Source of the DNA: an uncultured Bacillaceae bacterium
GTDB lineage: Bacteria; Bacillota; Bacilli; Caldalkalibacillales; Caldalkalibacillaceae
Direction of reading: 5' to 3'
Assembly (NCBI GenBank): GCA_937967685.1
Contig: CALBTX010000029.1
Coordinates: forward strand, 1-30,121
Length of the DNA: 30,121 bases
Notes under the pieces: model-generated
Told to the model about the DNA's origin: nothing
The model's database searches: none
Seen by the model: only the letters and a program-made list of their open reading frames with translations
Part shown: positions 1-7,987 of the stretch, one piece after another
Layout of the letters: every line of letters begins with the position of its first letter
How positions within the stretch are numbered: position 1 is the first letter of the stretch
Translations under genes and position numbers: made by a program

Positions 1-2435
1 TATTGCACGACAATATTAACCAGTTTATTCGGAACGGTAATGATTTTACGAACGGTTTTTCCTGCGAGGTGCTGTTTGATTTTAGCATCTTCCATGACAA
101 GACGTTCCAGTTCCTCTTTACCCGTATCGACAGGCAAGTTTTTCTTGGCTCTCACTTTGCCGTTGATTTGGATGACGATTTCTATTTCTTTTTCTACCAA
201 TTGACTTTCGTCATAAGTCGGCCAAGGTTCATAGGCGATCGTCTCCCGATGACCCAAAATCTCCCACAGTTCCTCGCTAATATGGGGTGCGATCGGCGAG
301 AGCAATTTGACGAAATCTTCAATGGCCGGTTTGGGCAATGTTTGTTGCTTATAGGCTTCATTGACAAAGACCATCAGCTGGCTGATCGCCGTGTTAAAGC
401 GTAAGTTTTCCATATCCTCGGTCACTTTCTTCACCGTCTGATGCCAAACTCGGGCAAATGCTTCCGTCGCCTCCGAACCGTGAATGTTATCATGCAGCTT
501 TCCTTCATCATTGACGATCAGCCTCCAGACGCGGTTCAGAAAGCGGTGCGCACCGTCCACGCCGGTCGTATTCCAAGGTTTTCCCGCCTCCAAAGGCCCC
601 ATGAACATCTCGTACAGCCGCAAGGTGTCCGCCCCGTACTCCTCGACGATATCATCGGGGTTGACGACGTTGCCTTTCGATTTGCTCATTTTTTCATTGT
701 TTTCTCCTAGAATCATCCCTTGGTTAACCAGTTTCTGAAATGGCTCTTTCGTGGAGACGAGGCCGAGATCATAGAGCACTTTATGCCAAAAGCGCGCGTA
801 TAACAAATGCAACACGGCGTGCTCTGCCCCGCCAATGTATAAATCAACGGGAAGCCACTCTTTTTGTTTTTCAAATGAACAGAGTTCCTGATCATTATGC
901 GGATCGATAAAGCGCAAATAATACCAGCAACTGCCCGCCCACTGGGGCATCGTATTCGTTTCCCGTCTGGCCTTCTGTCCCGTCTCCGGGTCGATCGTCT
1001 CCACCCACTCTTTCACGTTGGCCAGGGGGGACTCACCCGTCCCTGAAGGTTTAACTTCGTCAATTTCAGGCAAGGTCAGCGGCAGTTCAGATTCCGGGAC
1101 CGGTTTCATCGTGCCGTCTTCCAAATGCAAAATCGGAATGGGTTCTCCCCAGTACCGTTGTCGGCTGAACAGCCAGTCCCTGAGACGATAGCTCACTTTC
1201 TTCTCGCCGACGCCTTTTTGCTCCAGCCAGTCGATCATTTTGCTGATCGCTTCTTTGTTACGCAAACCGTTTAAGAACCCTGAATTGACATGTTCGCCGT
1301 CACCGGTAAACGCTTCTTCTTCAATATTCGCCGAACCTTTCACAACCTCGATGATGGGCAAGTTGAACTTACGGGCAAATTCGTGGTCTCTTTCGTCATG
1401 TCCCGGTACGGCCATGATCGCCCCGGTGCCATAAGTGACGAGCACATAATCGGCAATCCAGACCGGAATGCGTTTCCCGTTGACCGGATTGACGGCGTAA
1501 GCGCCCGTAAACACCCCGGTTTTCTCTTTAGCCAGATCAGTTCTTTCCAGGTCATTCTTTCTGGCCGCCTGCTCCTGATACTTTTGAACCGCTTCTTTTT
1601 GATCTTCTGTTGTGATTTGATCAACGAGCCGGTGTTCAGGCGCCAGCACACAATAAGTGGCCCCAAACAACGTATCGGGTCGCGTCGTAAATACTTCAAT
1701 GTGAGCCTCATGTCCCTCAACTGGAAAACGAATGTCCGCTCCTTCCGAACGACCGATCCAGTTGCGCTGCATTTCTTTGATCGATTCGGGCCAGTCCAAT
1801 TCTTCCAAATCTTCCAGTAGGCGGTCGGCATAGGCCGTGATCTTGAGCATCCATTGTTTCATCGGTTTGCGTATGACCGGATGACCCCCGCGTTCGCTCT
1901 TGCCGTCAATCACTTCTTCGTTGGCCAGCACAGTACCTAAAGCCGGACACCAGTTCACGGGAACTTCGTCCAAATAAGCCAGCCCTTTTTCATACAATTT
2001 CAAAAAAATCCACTGGGTCCACTTGTAATACTTCGGATCCGTCGTATTGATTTCCCGATCCCAATCATAGGAGAAACCGAGCGATTTGATTTGCCGTTTG
2101 AAGTTTTCGATGTTCTGATTCGTAAATGCTTTCGGATCTTTTCCCGTATCGAGCGCATACTGTTCGGCGGGCAGACCGAAAGCGTCCCAGCCCATCGGAT
2201 GGAGCACGTCATACCCTTGCATCCGTTTCATTCTGGCGACGATATCCGTTGCCGTATATCCTTCCGGATGACCGACATGCAATCCGGCTCCCGATGGATA
2301 GGGAAACATATCCAACGCATAAAACTTCTTTTTTCGGGGAAGATCTGGCGTTTTAAAAGTTTTATTCTCTTCCCAATACTGCTGCCATTTTTTTTCAATG
2401 ACTTGCGGTTGATAACCGGTCGACACTTTCACCAA
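1..2435 (-). CDS. leuS: Leucyl-tRNA synthetase (3' end at window edge)
   Basis: This cytoplasmic class I aminoacyl-tRNA synthetase charges tRNA-Leu with leucine. Translating the minus strand gives a continuous frame of about 811 codons. The HIGH-type motif HVGH is near residues 53-56, KMSKS is at about 582-586, and the C-terminus reads VNIVVQ. The next two bases are TA, so the stop codon (TAA or TAG) very probably completes one base beyond the window. The length fits the bacterial LeuRS family (about 800 residues). The start is TTG, placed 8 nt after GGAGG at 2444-2448; an in-frame GTG at 2432 is the alternative. The gene follows rsfS after only 59 bp and has its own consensus promoter. That gap is too short for the T-box leader often found upstream of leuS in Bacillus. 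The identification is secure; only the choice between the two start codons is open. Confidence 0.96.
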   Translation of the reverse strand, partial: MVKVSTGYQPQVIEKKWQQYWEENKTFKTPDLPRKKKFYALDMFPYPSGAGLHVGHPEGYTATDIVARMKRMQGYDVLHPMGWDAFGLPAEQYALDTGKDPKAFTNQNIENFKRQIKSLGFSYDWDREINTTDPKYYKWTQWIFLKLYEKGLAYLDEVPVNWCPALGTVLANEEVIDGKSERGGHPVIRKPMKQWMLKITAYADRLLEDLEELDWPESIKEMQRNWIGRSEGADIRFPVEGHEAHIEVFTTRPDTLFGATYCVLAPEHRLVDQITTEDQKEAVQKYQEQAARKNDLERTDLAKEKTGVFTGAYAVNPVNGKRIPVWIADYVLVTYGTGAIMAVPGHDERDHEFARKFNLPIIEVVKGSANIEEEAFTGDGEHVNSGFLNGLRNKEAISKMIDWLEQKGVGEKKVSYRLRDWLFSRQRYWGEPIPILHLEDGTMKPVPESELPLTLPEIDEVKPSGTGESPLANVKEWVETIDPETGQKARRETNTMPQWAGSCWYYLRFIDPHNDQELCSFEKQKEWLPVDLYIGGAEHAVLHLLYARFWHKVLYDLGLVSTKEPFQKLVNQGMILGENNEKMSKSKGNVVNPDDIVEEYGADTLRLYEMFMGPLEAGKPWNTTGVDGAHRFLNRVWRLIVNDEGKLHDNIHGSEATEAFARVWHQTVKKVTEDMENLRFNTAISQLMVFVNEAYKQQTLPKPAIEDFVKLLSPIAPHISEELWEILGHRETIAYEPWPTYDESQLVEKEIEIVIQINGKVRAKKNLPVDTGKEELERLVMEDAKIKQHLAGKTVRKIITVPNKLVNIVVQ

Positions 2436-2468
2436 AATGAAAACCTCCGTTCACACTCGTGTTGACGA

Positions 2469-2498
2469 ATTATATGCAAAAAAGTCGGACAATGTCAA
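2469..2498 (-). promoter_or_regulatory. Sigma-A promoter of leuS
   Basis: On the minus strand a perfect -35 TTGACA (2493-2498) is followed by an 18-bp spacer and a perfect -10 TATAAT (2469-2474). The -35 box overlaps the rsfS stop codon. Transcription would begin near 2462, leaving a leader of under 30 nt before leuS. Confidence 0.8.
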
Positions 2499-2833
2499 CT
2501 GTTGATCACAAGTTGATCGGCATCCGCCCAAAGCTTTTCAAGATGATAATACTCTCTTTCTTCTTTGTGAAAGACATGAACGATGATATCCCCCAGGTCG
2601 ATTAAAACCCAGCGCGCTTCGTCATATCCTTCCATAGGTTTGGGGTTCAATCCTTTTTTGAAAGCCTGATCCTGAATTTCTTTGGCAATCGCTTGAACTT
2701 GTATTTCGGAATTCCCGTGGCAGATTACAAAATAATCGGCCACAACCGACAGTCCGCGAATGTCCAAGACGAGCGTGTTTTGGGCTTTCTTGCTTTCTGC
2801 GGTTTCGACCACAAACTTAAGGATTTCTTCCAT
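2495..2833 (-). CDS. rsfS: Ribosomal silencing factor RsfS (Iojap/YqeL family)
   Basis: RsfS binds ribosomal protein uL14 on the large subunit and blocks joining with the small subunit when nutrients are scarce. The 112-residue protein shows the family signatures: ADYFVICHGNS near residues 35-45, MEGYDEARWVLIDLGD, and VHVFHKEEREYYHLEKLWADA near the C-terminus. I chose the ATG at 2833 because AAGGGGG precedes it at good spacing and because family members start here. A longer frame from 2878 runs back through a hairpin and has no ribosome binding site. It is the third gene of the nadD-yqeK-rsfS unit. In Bacillus subtilis yqeM follows; here leuS follows directly. Confidence 0.95.
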   Translation of the reverse strand: MEEILKFVVETAESKKAQNTLVLDIRGLSVVADYFVICHGNSEIQVQAIAKEIQDQAFKKGLNPKPMEGYDEARWVLIDLGDIIVHVFHKEEREYYHLEKLWADADQLVINS

Positions 2834-2863
2834 CTCAATCCCCCTTAAAGGTTTACGAAAAAC

Positions 2864-2879
2864 TATGCCCTTTGGCATA
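2864..2879. terminator. Small hairpin between yqeK and rsfS
   Basis: A 6-bp perfect stem (TATGCC/GGCATA) with a four-base loop lies in the 66-bp gap between yqeK and rsfS. It is followed by a T-run on both strands: GTTTTT on the minus strand and CTTTTTTT on the plus strand. It may be a weak attenuator within the operon or a terminator for antisense transcription. The stem is short, so the call is tentative. Confidence 0.35.
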
Positions 2880-2899
2880 CTTTTTTTATACCATATCTT

Positions 2900-3475
2900 T
2901 CATTCATTTTCCAAAAGCTCTTTTTCCAAAGATTCATAGGCCCGGAAGGTGAGCGGATACACCTTCTCACCTTTGTCCTTCAGAAAGCGAATCGTGTTAT
3001 GTAAACTTTTGGCCAAAGCCCGGTTTAAGTCCAGTCGGGCAAGACGGCGCACCTCATCGACCCCGGGGAAATTCCGTCCCGGCTCAATATAATCCGCTAG
3101 ACAGACGACCTTTTCCAGAACGGTCATATTCTCCCGCCCTGTTGTATGGTAGCGGATCGCATCCAAAATTTCCCGATCATCAATGCCCACCCGTTCTTTG
3201 ACTAGATAAGCCCCTACAAATGCGTGCCACAATTCATGCTGAAAAGCCAATAGATCATCTGGAATATCCGGCACCGTTTCAATCAATCGTTTCATTTCCT
3301 GCAGCGGACGATATTTGGCATAATCATGGAAAATGGCTGCCACTTCCGCTTTCTCTTCATTCGCCCCGTAACGCCGAGCCAAATCCAGGGCGCTCTGAAC
3401 GACACCTAACGTGTGTTGATACCGGCTGTCGGTCAGTTCTTGTCGAACGATGTTTAACATATCTTGCCTACTCAT
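2900..3475 (-). CDS. yqeK: YqeK, HD-domain Ap4A hydrolase
   Basis: YqeK proteins are HD-superfamily phosphohydrolases. Members studied in Firmicutes cleave diadenosine tetraphosphate symmetrically, removing a stress-related nucleotide. The 191-residue protein carries the expected metal-ligand pattern: H21, the HD pair H50-D51 in AAIFHDYAK, H84 in ELWHAFVGA, H110 in AIRYHTTGR, and D128 in CLADYIEPGR. The ATG at 3475 was chosen because AAAGGGG lies just upstream and matches the usual family N-terminus (MSRQDML...). Frames extending further upstream lack a ribosome binding site. It overlaps the end of nadD by 8 bp, which indicates translational coupling. NAD synthesis, Ap4A turnover and ribosome silencing are neighbours in many Bacillales. 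Confidence 0.93.
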   Translation of the reverse strand: MSRQDMLNIVRQELTDSRYQHTLGVVQSALDLARRYGANEEKAEVAAIFHDYAKYRPLQEMKRLIETVPDIPDDLLAFQHELWHAFVGAYLVKERVGIDDREILDAIRYHTTGRENMTVLEKVVCLADYIEPGRNFPGVDEVRRLARLDLNRALAKSLHNTIRFLKDKGEKVYPLTFRAYESLEKELLENE

Positions 3476-4097
3476 TTTTCCCCTTTGTTGACTCATACAA
3501 ACGTTTCTCCTCAATATAGTGATAAACCGCTTCCGGCACTAAAAAACGAATGCTTTTCCCCTTTCGCTTGCGCTCCCGGATATATGTCGAAGAAATAGGT
3601 AAAGGAAGCATGTCTACTCTTCTCACCCGGGCGGCATATTCGTGATCGCTGTCAAAGCCGCTTCCGGGCCTGGCAACACCGATCAAAGCAACGAGCTCGA
3701 TTAGATCATCAACCCGGTGCCAGTTGGGCAAGTCGGCAACCATGTCCTCTCCGATAATGAATGAAAAATGATATCCGGGGTATTTGTTTAAAAGGACTTC
3801 AATCGTATCCACTGTGTAAGACGGGCCTTCCCGTTCAAATTCAATCAAAGAGAGACGAAAATAGGGAATATGCCGGATGGCCAGGCGGATCATTTCGATC
3901 CGGTCCTCACTGGCTGTCATTTGTTGATTTTGTTTATGCGGAGGGATTTGGGCGGGAACAAACCATATTTCATCCAGCTGGCATTCCTGTTTAACCAATT
4001 CAGCCATATACAAATGTGCCATATGGATCGGATCAAACGAACCGCCCAGCAGTCCGATTCTGGAGGCAGTCCCGGCCTTTCCGCTGTCACTCCCCAT
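3468..4097 (-). CDS. nadD: Nicotinate-nucleotide adenylyltransferase
   Basis: NadD transfers AMP from ATP to nicotinate mononucleotide, making deamido-NAD in NAD biosynthesis. The 209-residue protein has the nucleotidyltransferase motif GSFDPIHMAH at residues 19-28, the EIWFVPAQIPPHK substrate loop, and ISSTYIR at about 168-174. I placed the start at ATG 4097 because a longer frame to 4136 has no ribosome binding site and begins at the predicted transcription start. The chosen start is preceded only by a weak GGGTGG, so a start slightly further in is possible: the N-terminus is about a dozen residues longer than in typical NadD. It is the first gene of the nadD-yqeK-rsfS unit. In Bacillus subtilis yqeI precedes it; here the OpuC-type cassette does. 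Confidence 0.94.
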   Translation of the reverse strand: MGSDSGKAGTASRIGLLGGSFDPIHMAHLYMAELVKQECQLDEIWFVPAQIPPHKQNQQMTASEDRIEMIRLAIRHIPYFRLSLIEFEREGPSYTVDTIEVLLNKYPGYHFSFIIGEDMVADLPNWHRVDDLIELVALIGVARPGSGFDSDHEYAARVRRVDMLPLPISSTYIRERKRKGKSIRFLVPEAVYHYIEEKRLYESTKGKNE

Positions 4098-4142
4098 CTC
4101 ATCCACCCATCCTGTCTGCCGATATTTGTTGATCATATTAGC

Positions 4143-4148
4143 ATCATA
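4143..4148 (-). promoter_or_regulatory. Probable promoter of nadD-yqeK-rsfS
   Basis: On the minus strand a -10 box TATGAT is preceded by TG at the extended -10 position (TGTTATGAT). No good -35 box is visible at 16-18 bp. Transcription would start near 4136, about 40 nt before the chosen nadD start, so the housekeeping genes can be expressed separately from the transporter genes upstream. Confidence 0.5.
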
Positions 4149-4193
4149 ACAGAAAAGCGGGACTTCGCAAACTTAAAGCCGTGTCATTGGGTT

Positions 4194-4230
4194 GGAACAG
4201 GGGAAACGATATCCATCAGAGAAATGGATA
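4194..4230 (-). terminator. Possible weak terminator after the OpuC-type operon
   Basis: On the minus strand, downstream of the last transporter gene, a 7-bp stem (TATCCAT/ATGGATA) with a 7-nt loop is followed by TCGTTTCC. The stem is short and the T-run interrupted, so termination would be leaky at best. Confidence 0.25.
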
Positions 4231-4242
4231 CAGTATGAAAAG

Positions 4243-4887
4243 CTAGGACTCCGTTCGGTTTTTCAGACGGTTTTCCAGCCTGCCCAAAGTGAAATCGGCA
4301 ATGATCGCCAAGGCGGCGGAAGGAATGGCTCCGGCATAAATGCGTATTTCATTTCGCATATTGATGCCGTTAAAAATTTCTCTCCCCAATCCGTCTCCGC
4401 CGATAAACGGAGCGATGGTCGCCACCCCAACGGCAATGACTGCGGCCACGCGCAGACCGGCCATCATGAACGGCAGCGCCAGCGGGAGTTGAACCTTGGT
4501 CAATAATTGAAATGCAGTCATGCCCACGCCTCTGCCTGCTTCAGAAATGTGTTCATCGACTTCGTTCAAACCGACATACGTGTTGCGGATGATCGGCATT
4601 AACGAATAAAGGAACAAACCGACGGTCACTGTATAAAATCCGAGTCCAAAATACAACATGAGGATGGCCAAGAGCGCCAGGCTGGGGATGATTTGAATCA
4701 CATTGGCGATCGATAAAATAACCGGGGCCAATCGATCATACCTGGCGCTGATCACACCTAAGATCACCCCCACCACCAAAGCAGAGATCAGTCCGAAGAA
4801 GACCATCAGCACATGTTCGATGGCCAGTTTGAGCAGTAAATCCCAATGATTGACCATATAGGCTAGCAGGTCCACCATAAATGACAC
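4243..4887 (-). CDS. opuCD: Osmoprotectant ABC transporter permease (OpuCD-like)
   Basis: This is the second membrane-spanning subunit of an OpuB/OpuC-type importer for glycine betaine, carnitine or choline-like osmoprotectants. The 214-residue protein has about five to six hydrophobic segments. The binding-protein-dependent permease signature EAGRGVGMTAFQLLTKVQLPLALPFMMAG contains the EAA loop that contacts the ATPase. GTG 4887 was chosen because GAGGTG lies 6 nt upstream; a GTG at 4896 is within that ribosome binding site. It follows the binding protein gene by about 90 bp and is last in the cassette. It resembles the other permease of the cassette, as in OpuC systems. Substrate specificity cannot be read from the permease. 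Confidence 0.88.
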   Translation of the reverse strand: MSFMVDLLAYMVNHWDLLLKLAIEHVLMVFFGLISALVVGVILGVISARYDRLAPVILSIANVIQIIPSLALLAILMLYFGLGFYTVTVGLFLYSLMPIIRNTYVGLNEVDEHISEAGRGVGMTAFQLLTKVQLPLALPFMMAGLRVAAVIAVGVATIAPFIGGDGLGREIFNGINMRNEIRIYAGAIPSAALAIIADFTLGRLENRLKNRTES

Positions 4888-4980
4888 GTTCAACACCTCA
4901 ATCTAAATCCCGGAGAAAGATGCCTTTGGCACATTGGCTTTGAGTGACTTCACCGTCTTTGTCCGAGTCCGGGACTTCCT

Positions 4981-5871
4981 TTACTCCAAGAGTCCTTTTT
5001 CCTGTAAGAACTCACGGGCCACATCCTGTGGATTTCGTTGCTCAATATCTACTTCATAGTTCAATCTTGTAATCGTTTCTTCATCGATTTCCCCAGTTAA
5101 CAGCGTGAGGATGTCCTCCAATTCGGGGTATTGCTCAAGCGTTTCATTCCGGGCCACGATGCAAGCATCATAAGGCGGGAAAAACTGTTGGTCATCTTCC
5201 AACATTTGCAAATCGAATTCCAAAATGCGCGGATCGGTGGAATAAGCCAGGACGATGTCCACTTCCTCATTGGCGACCGCTTCATAAACGAGATTGATAT
5301 CCATCGAATACTCTTCGCCAAAAGAGAAACCGTAATGTTCGATAAAAGCCGGATACCCGTCGATCTCTCTCTCCAACCAGGTCGTATCGACACCGAGACG
5401 CATGTTTTCGGCAACATCTTTCAAATCCGATATTTTCTCCAAACCGAGTTCCTCTGCAACATCTTTGCGCACGGTCATGGCGTACGTGTTTTCCCAGCCG
5501 AGCGGATCAAACCAATTGAAATCATAATGTTCGTTAAAACCTTCTTGAGCCTGGCGCAATACTTCCTCGGGATCATGCGTATCCTCCACACCCGGAAAAT
5601 GATTGTTGAAGATCTCCCCCGTATACAGCAGACCGATATCCAATTCTCCCGTGCTCAAGGCGTCGATGACGGGCGGGCTGGCGGCTATATCCGGGGTGAC
5701 ATTGACCGAGTAATCCGTTCTGTCTTCAATGAGCGCCTGGTTGATGTAAGCCATAATCTTCGTTTCCGTATACGTTTGCGCGCCTATTTCAATCGTCTCT
5801 CCACCCCCGCAGGCCGCAGCAATGGCAAACAGGGCTGACAAAACAGCGAGTAACAATAACCGTTTAAGCAT
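4981..5871 (-). CDS. opuCC: Osmoprotectant-binding lipoprotein (OpuCC-like)
   Basis: This is the extracellular substrate-binding subunit of the importer. The 296-residue protein begins with a lipoprotein signal peptide (two basic residues, then a hydrophobic core) ending in IAAAC with lipidated Cys21, followed by GGG. The mature part has the OpuAC-type binding fold signatures IGAQTYTETKIM near the start and LLYTGEIFNNHFPG. It is strongly acidic, which suits exposure to an alkaline or salty medium. ATG 5871 is preceded by AAGGAGG at 10 nt; TTG at 5874 (7 nt) is an equally possible start. An unusual 237-bp gap with 17-bp tandem repeats separates it from the upstream permease. The family is clear, but the ligand (betaine, carnitine, choline or similar) is not. 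Confidence 0.88.
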   Translation of the reverse strand: MLKRLLLLAVLSALFAIAAACGGGETIEIGAQTYTETKIMAYINQALIEDRTDYSVNVTPDIAASPPVIDALSTGELDIGLLYTGEIFNNHFPGVEDTHDPEEVLRQAQEGFNEHYDFNWFDPLGWENTYAMTVRKDVAEELGLEKISDLKDVAENMRLGVDTTWLEREIDGYPAFIEHYGFSFGEEYSMDINLVYEAVANEEVDIVLAYSTDPRILEFDLQMLEDDQQFFPPYDACIVARNETLEQYPELEDILTLLTGEIDEETITRLNYEVDIEQRNPQDVAREFLQEKGLLE

Positions 5872-5917
5872 CAATCGTTGTCCTCCTTCGAAGTTCTTTT
5901 CCATCTAAGTTTTCTTC

Positions 5918-6035
5918 CTTCGCAAGTCTACGGACTTCGCAAGTTTTCTGCCTTAGCAAGCTTCTGCTTTTGCAAGTTTGTTACCTTAGCAAGTCTGCTG
6001 CCTTAGCAAGTTTGCTGCTTTCGCAAGTATGTTAC
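5918..6035. repeat. 17-bp degenerate tandem repeat, about seven copies
   Basis: Seven units of 16-17 bp follow one another between the first permease gene and the binding-protein gene, with degenerate half-copies on either side. On the plus strand most units read CTT(A/C)GCAAGTxTxCTGC; unit starts are 5918, 5935, 5952, 5968, 5985, 6002 and 6019. The units at 5985 and 6002 differ at one position. Some units contain the dyad AGCAA-GT-TTGCT. The period is not a multiple of three and no coding frame covers it. Confidence 0.85.
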
Positions 6036-6108
6036 TTTATCGAGCTAAACTGCTCCTAGAGCATTTAAGCCACACCTAATCGAACAAAATGCCTGCACGC
6101 AACGCTTT

Positions 6109-6777
6109 TTAAGCCTGTGTCTCGGAATGAGCCTGCGAGACATGAGACAGTTTTTTCTCTACCCGGCCCAAAACGAAATCGGTCAGTAAAGCCAGGCCGA
6201 TGGCCAGTACAGCACCGGTGTAAATTAAAAATTTGTTATTAATGCCTATGCCGGATAAAATAAGATCTCCCAGACCGCCGGCGCCAATAAGTGCGGCGAG
6301 CGTCGTCCAGCTGATAATGTAAACCGTCGTCAAGCGCAGCCCGGACATGATGTACGGGAAAGCGAGCGGAAGTTCGATTTGCAACAACCGCTGCCCGGCA
6401 TTCAAGCCCATTCCTTTGGCCGATTCAATCACTCCCGGATCAACAGACTTGATCCCCGAATACGTATTGCGCAAGAGAGGAAGTAAAGAATATAAAAACA
6501 AAGCAAAAATGGCCGGCTTCATCCCAATCCCTAAAAATGGAATCATAATCGCCAAAAGAGCGATCGTCGGGATCGTCTGAAAAATATTGGCCACGGTAAA
6601 TGCGGCGGATGTGACCACCCCCCGCTTCAGTTTTGTCAGTAAAATGCCTAAGGGGATGGCAAACAGACAACCTAAAATGACCGAAAATAGGGCGATATAA
6701 AGGTGTTCTCCCAATAAAATAAGAATGTCGGTGTATCTCTCCTGCAAAAATAAGATATAATCCGAAATCCACCCCAT
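6109..6777 (-). CDS. opuCB: Osmoprotectant ABC transporter permease (OpuCB-like)
   Basis: This is the first membrane subunit of the OpuC-type importer. The 222-residue polytopic protein contains the permease loop ESAKGMGLNAGQRLLQIELPLAFPYIMSG and the segment IPTIALLAIMIPFLGIGMKPAIFALFLYSLLPLLRNTYSGI typical of the family, with about six membrane segments. ATG 6777 was chosen because GAGGGGG lies 6-7 nt upstream; it starts one base after the TAA of the ATPase gene, so the two are translationally coupled. The longer frame to 6813 runs back into the ATPase gene. The following binding-protein gene is reached only after a repeat-bearing 237-bp gap, which could allow a different expression level for that subunit. 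Confidence 0.9.
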   Translation of the reverse strand: MGWISDYILFLQERYTDILILLGEHLYIALFSVILGCLFAIPLGILLTKLKRGVVTSAAFTVANIFQTIPTIALLAIMIPFLGIGMKPAIFALFLYSLLPLLRNTYSGIKSVDPGVIESAKGMGLNAGQRLLQIELPLAFPYIMSGLRLTTVYIISWTTLAALIGAGGLGDLILSGIGINNKFLIYTGAVLAIGLALLTDFVLGRVEKKLSHVSQAHSETQA

Positions 6778-6778
6778 A

Positions 6779-7924
6779 TTAAACCCCCTCATTTCCTTGA
6801 CCGGGATACACATCAGCCATCAGGCGGACCATGCTCCCTCTCGTCACGACGCCGACAAACGTATGGTCCTGTTGACTCCTGACGACCGGGACGTAAGGGA
6901 GTTGGTGGGTGCTCATCAAATCAAGGGCAACGGTGACCGGGGTTCCTTGTTCGACAACATGTTCAAAAGGTTTCATCACGTCGGCCAAAGTCTGCTCTTC
7001 TTCTGTATACTTTTCCAAAATGTTGAATATCGGGGCGTAACCCTTCAATTTCTTTTGTTTGTCTACGACAATCAGCGAGTCCACCCTCCTTCTTTCCATC
7101 AGACTGATGGACTGGGCCAGGCCTCTTGTCGGATAAGCGGTGACCGGGTTTTCAATCATCACTTCATCAACCGCCGGAACTTTTTCGCTTTGCTTGAGCC
7201 TTTTCTTACCGATAAAATCTTTGACAAAATCGTTTGCCGGATGGCGTAAAATCTTTTCCGGAGACCCTTCCTGAATGACTTTTCCCGCCTTCATTAAAAT
7301 AATCCGGTCTGCAATCTTCAACGCTTCATCCATGTCGTGCGTAACAAAAACAATCGTCTTCTGGATGTTTTCCTGGAGACTGATGAGTTCATCCTGCAAT
7401 TGTTCGCGGCTGATCGGGTCCAAAGCGCTGAAAGGTTCATCCATCAAAATGATGGACGGTTCGGCAGCCAAAGCCCGGATCACTCCGATGCGTTGCTGTT
7501 GGCCCCCGCTTAATTCGGACGGATACCGATCCCGATAAGTTTCCGGATCCAGACCGACTAAATCCAGCAATTCGTTGACCCTTCGTTCAATGCGGCGCGG
7601 CTCCCATTTCAAAAGTTTGGGAACGACAGCGACATTATTGAAGATGGTCATATGGGGAAACAAACCGACATGTTGAATGACATAGCCGATTCGGCGCCGT
7701 AAACTGACCGGATTGATTTTGGAAATATCCTCGCCGTTGATGTACACCTTTCCTTTCGTCGGATTGATCAAGCGGTTGATCAGTTTCATCGTTGTCGTTT
7801 TTCCACAACCGCTCGGACCGATTAAAACGTTAATCTGTCCCTCGGTAAACTCCAAATTGATATCTTCAAGCGCACGAAATCCATCTTCGTATACTTTATG
7901 AATATGTTCCAGACGTATCATCAT
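6779..7924 (-). CDS. opuCA: Osmoprotectant ABC transporter ATPase with CBS domains (OpuCA-like)
   Basis: This is the cytoplasmic ATPase that powers the importer. The 381-residue protein has Walker A GPSGCGKTT at about 36-44, the Q-loop at Q84, signature LSGGQQQR at about 138-145, Walker B IILMDEP at about 158-164, and the H-loop VTHD at about 194-197. A C-terminal part (about 250-370) carries paired CBS domains, as in OpuCA and OpuBA, where they are thought to sense ionic strength or nucleotide. ATG 7924 follows GAAGGTGG; a second ATG directly after it (7921) is an alternative. It is the first gene of the cassette ATPase-permease-binding protein-permease, the OpuB/OpuC order. Confidence 0.92.
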   Translation of the reverse strand: MMIRLEHIHKVYEDGFRALEDINLEFTEGQINVLIGPSGCGKTTTMKLINRLINPTKGKVYINGEDISKINPVSLRRRIGYVIQHVGLFPHMTIFNNVAVVPKLLKWEPRRIERRVNELLDLVGLDPETYRDRYPSELSGGQQQRIGVIRALAAEPSIILMDEPFSALDPISREQLQDELISLQENIQKTIVFVTHDMDEALKIADRIILMKAGKVIQEGSPEKILRHPANDFVKDFIGKKRLKQSEKVPAVDEVMIENPVTAYPTRGLAQSISLMERRRVDSLIVVDKQKKLKGYAPIFNILEKYTEEEQTLADVMKPFEHVVEQGTPVTVALDLMSTHQLPYVPVVRSQQDHTFVGVVTRGSMVRLMADVYPGQGNEGV

Positions 7925-7987
7925 GGACCACCTTCTCAATAACACTCCTCACACTCTATCCGTAGCCGGGTCACCAAGACCTGTACA

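Noticed and set aside
1290..1820. A 176-codon plus-strand open frame inside leuS
   Set aside because: It is antisense to the well-conserved leuS frame, has no ribosome binding site, and its product resembles nothing known.
2834..2878. Longer RsfS start at 2878
   Set aside because: It adds 15 residues absent from the family and starts inside a hairpin, whereas ATG 2833 has a good ribosome binding site.
5131..5838. A 235-codon plus-strand open frame opposite the binding lipoprotein gene
   Set aside because: The minus-strand frame encodes a clear OpuCC-like protein with a signal peptide; the plus-strand frame is its shadow and lacks a ribosome binding site.
5918..6035. The 17-bp repeat as a CRISPR array
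   Set aside because: Units are contiguous, too short and degenerate, there are no spacers and no cas genes. The same applies to the 23-bp repeats at 20319-20410.
7760..7790. TTGACG-16 bp-TATCAT-like promoter reading (at 27760-27786) for the lyase operon
   Set aside because: The implied transcription start would fall on the ribosome binding site at 27748-27754, leaving no leader, so I did not list it as a promoter (coordinates meant are those in the description).
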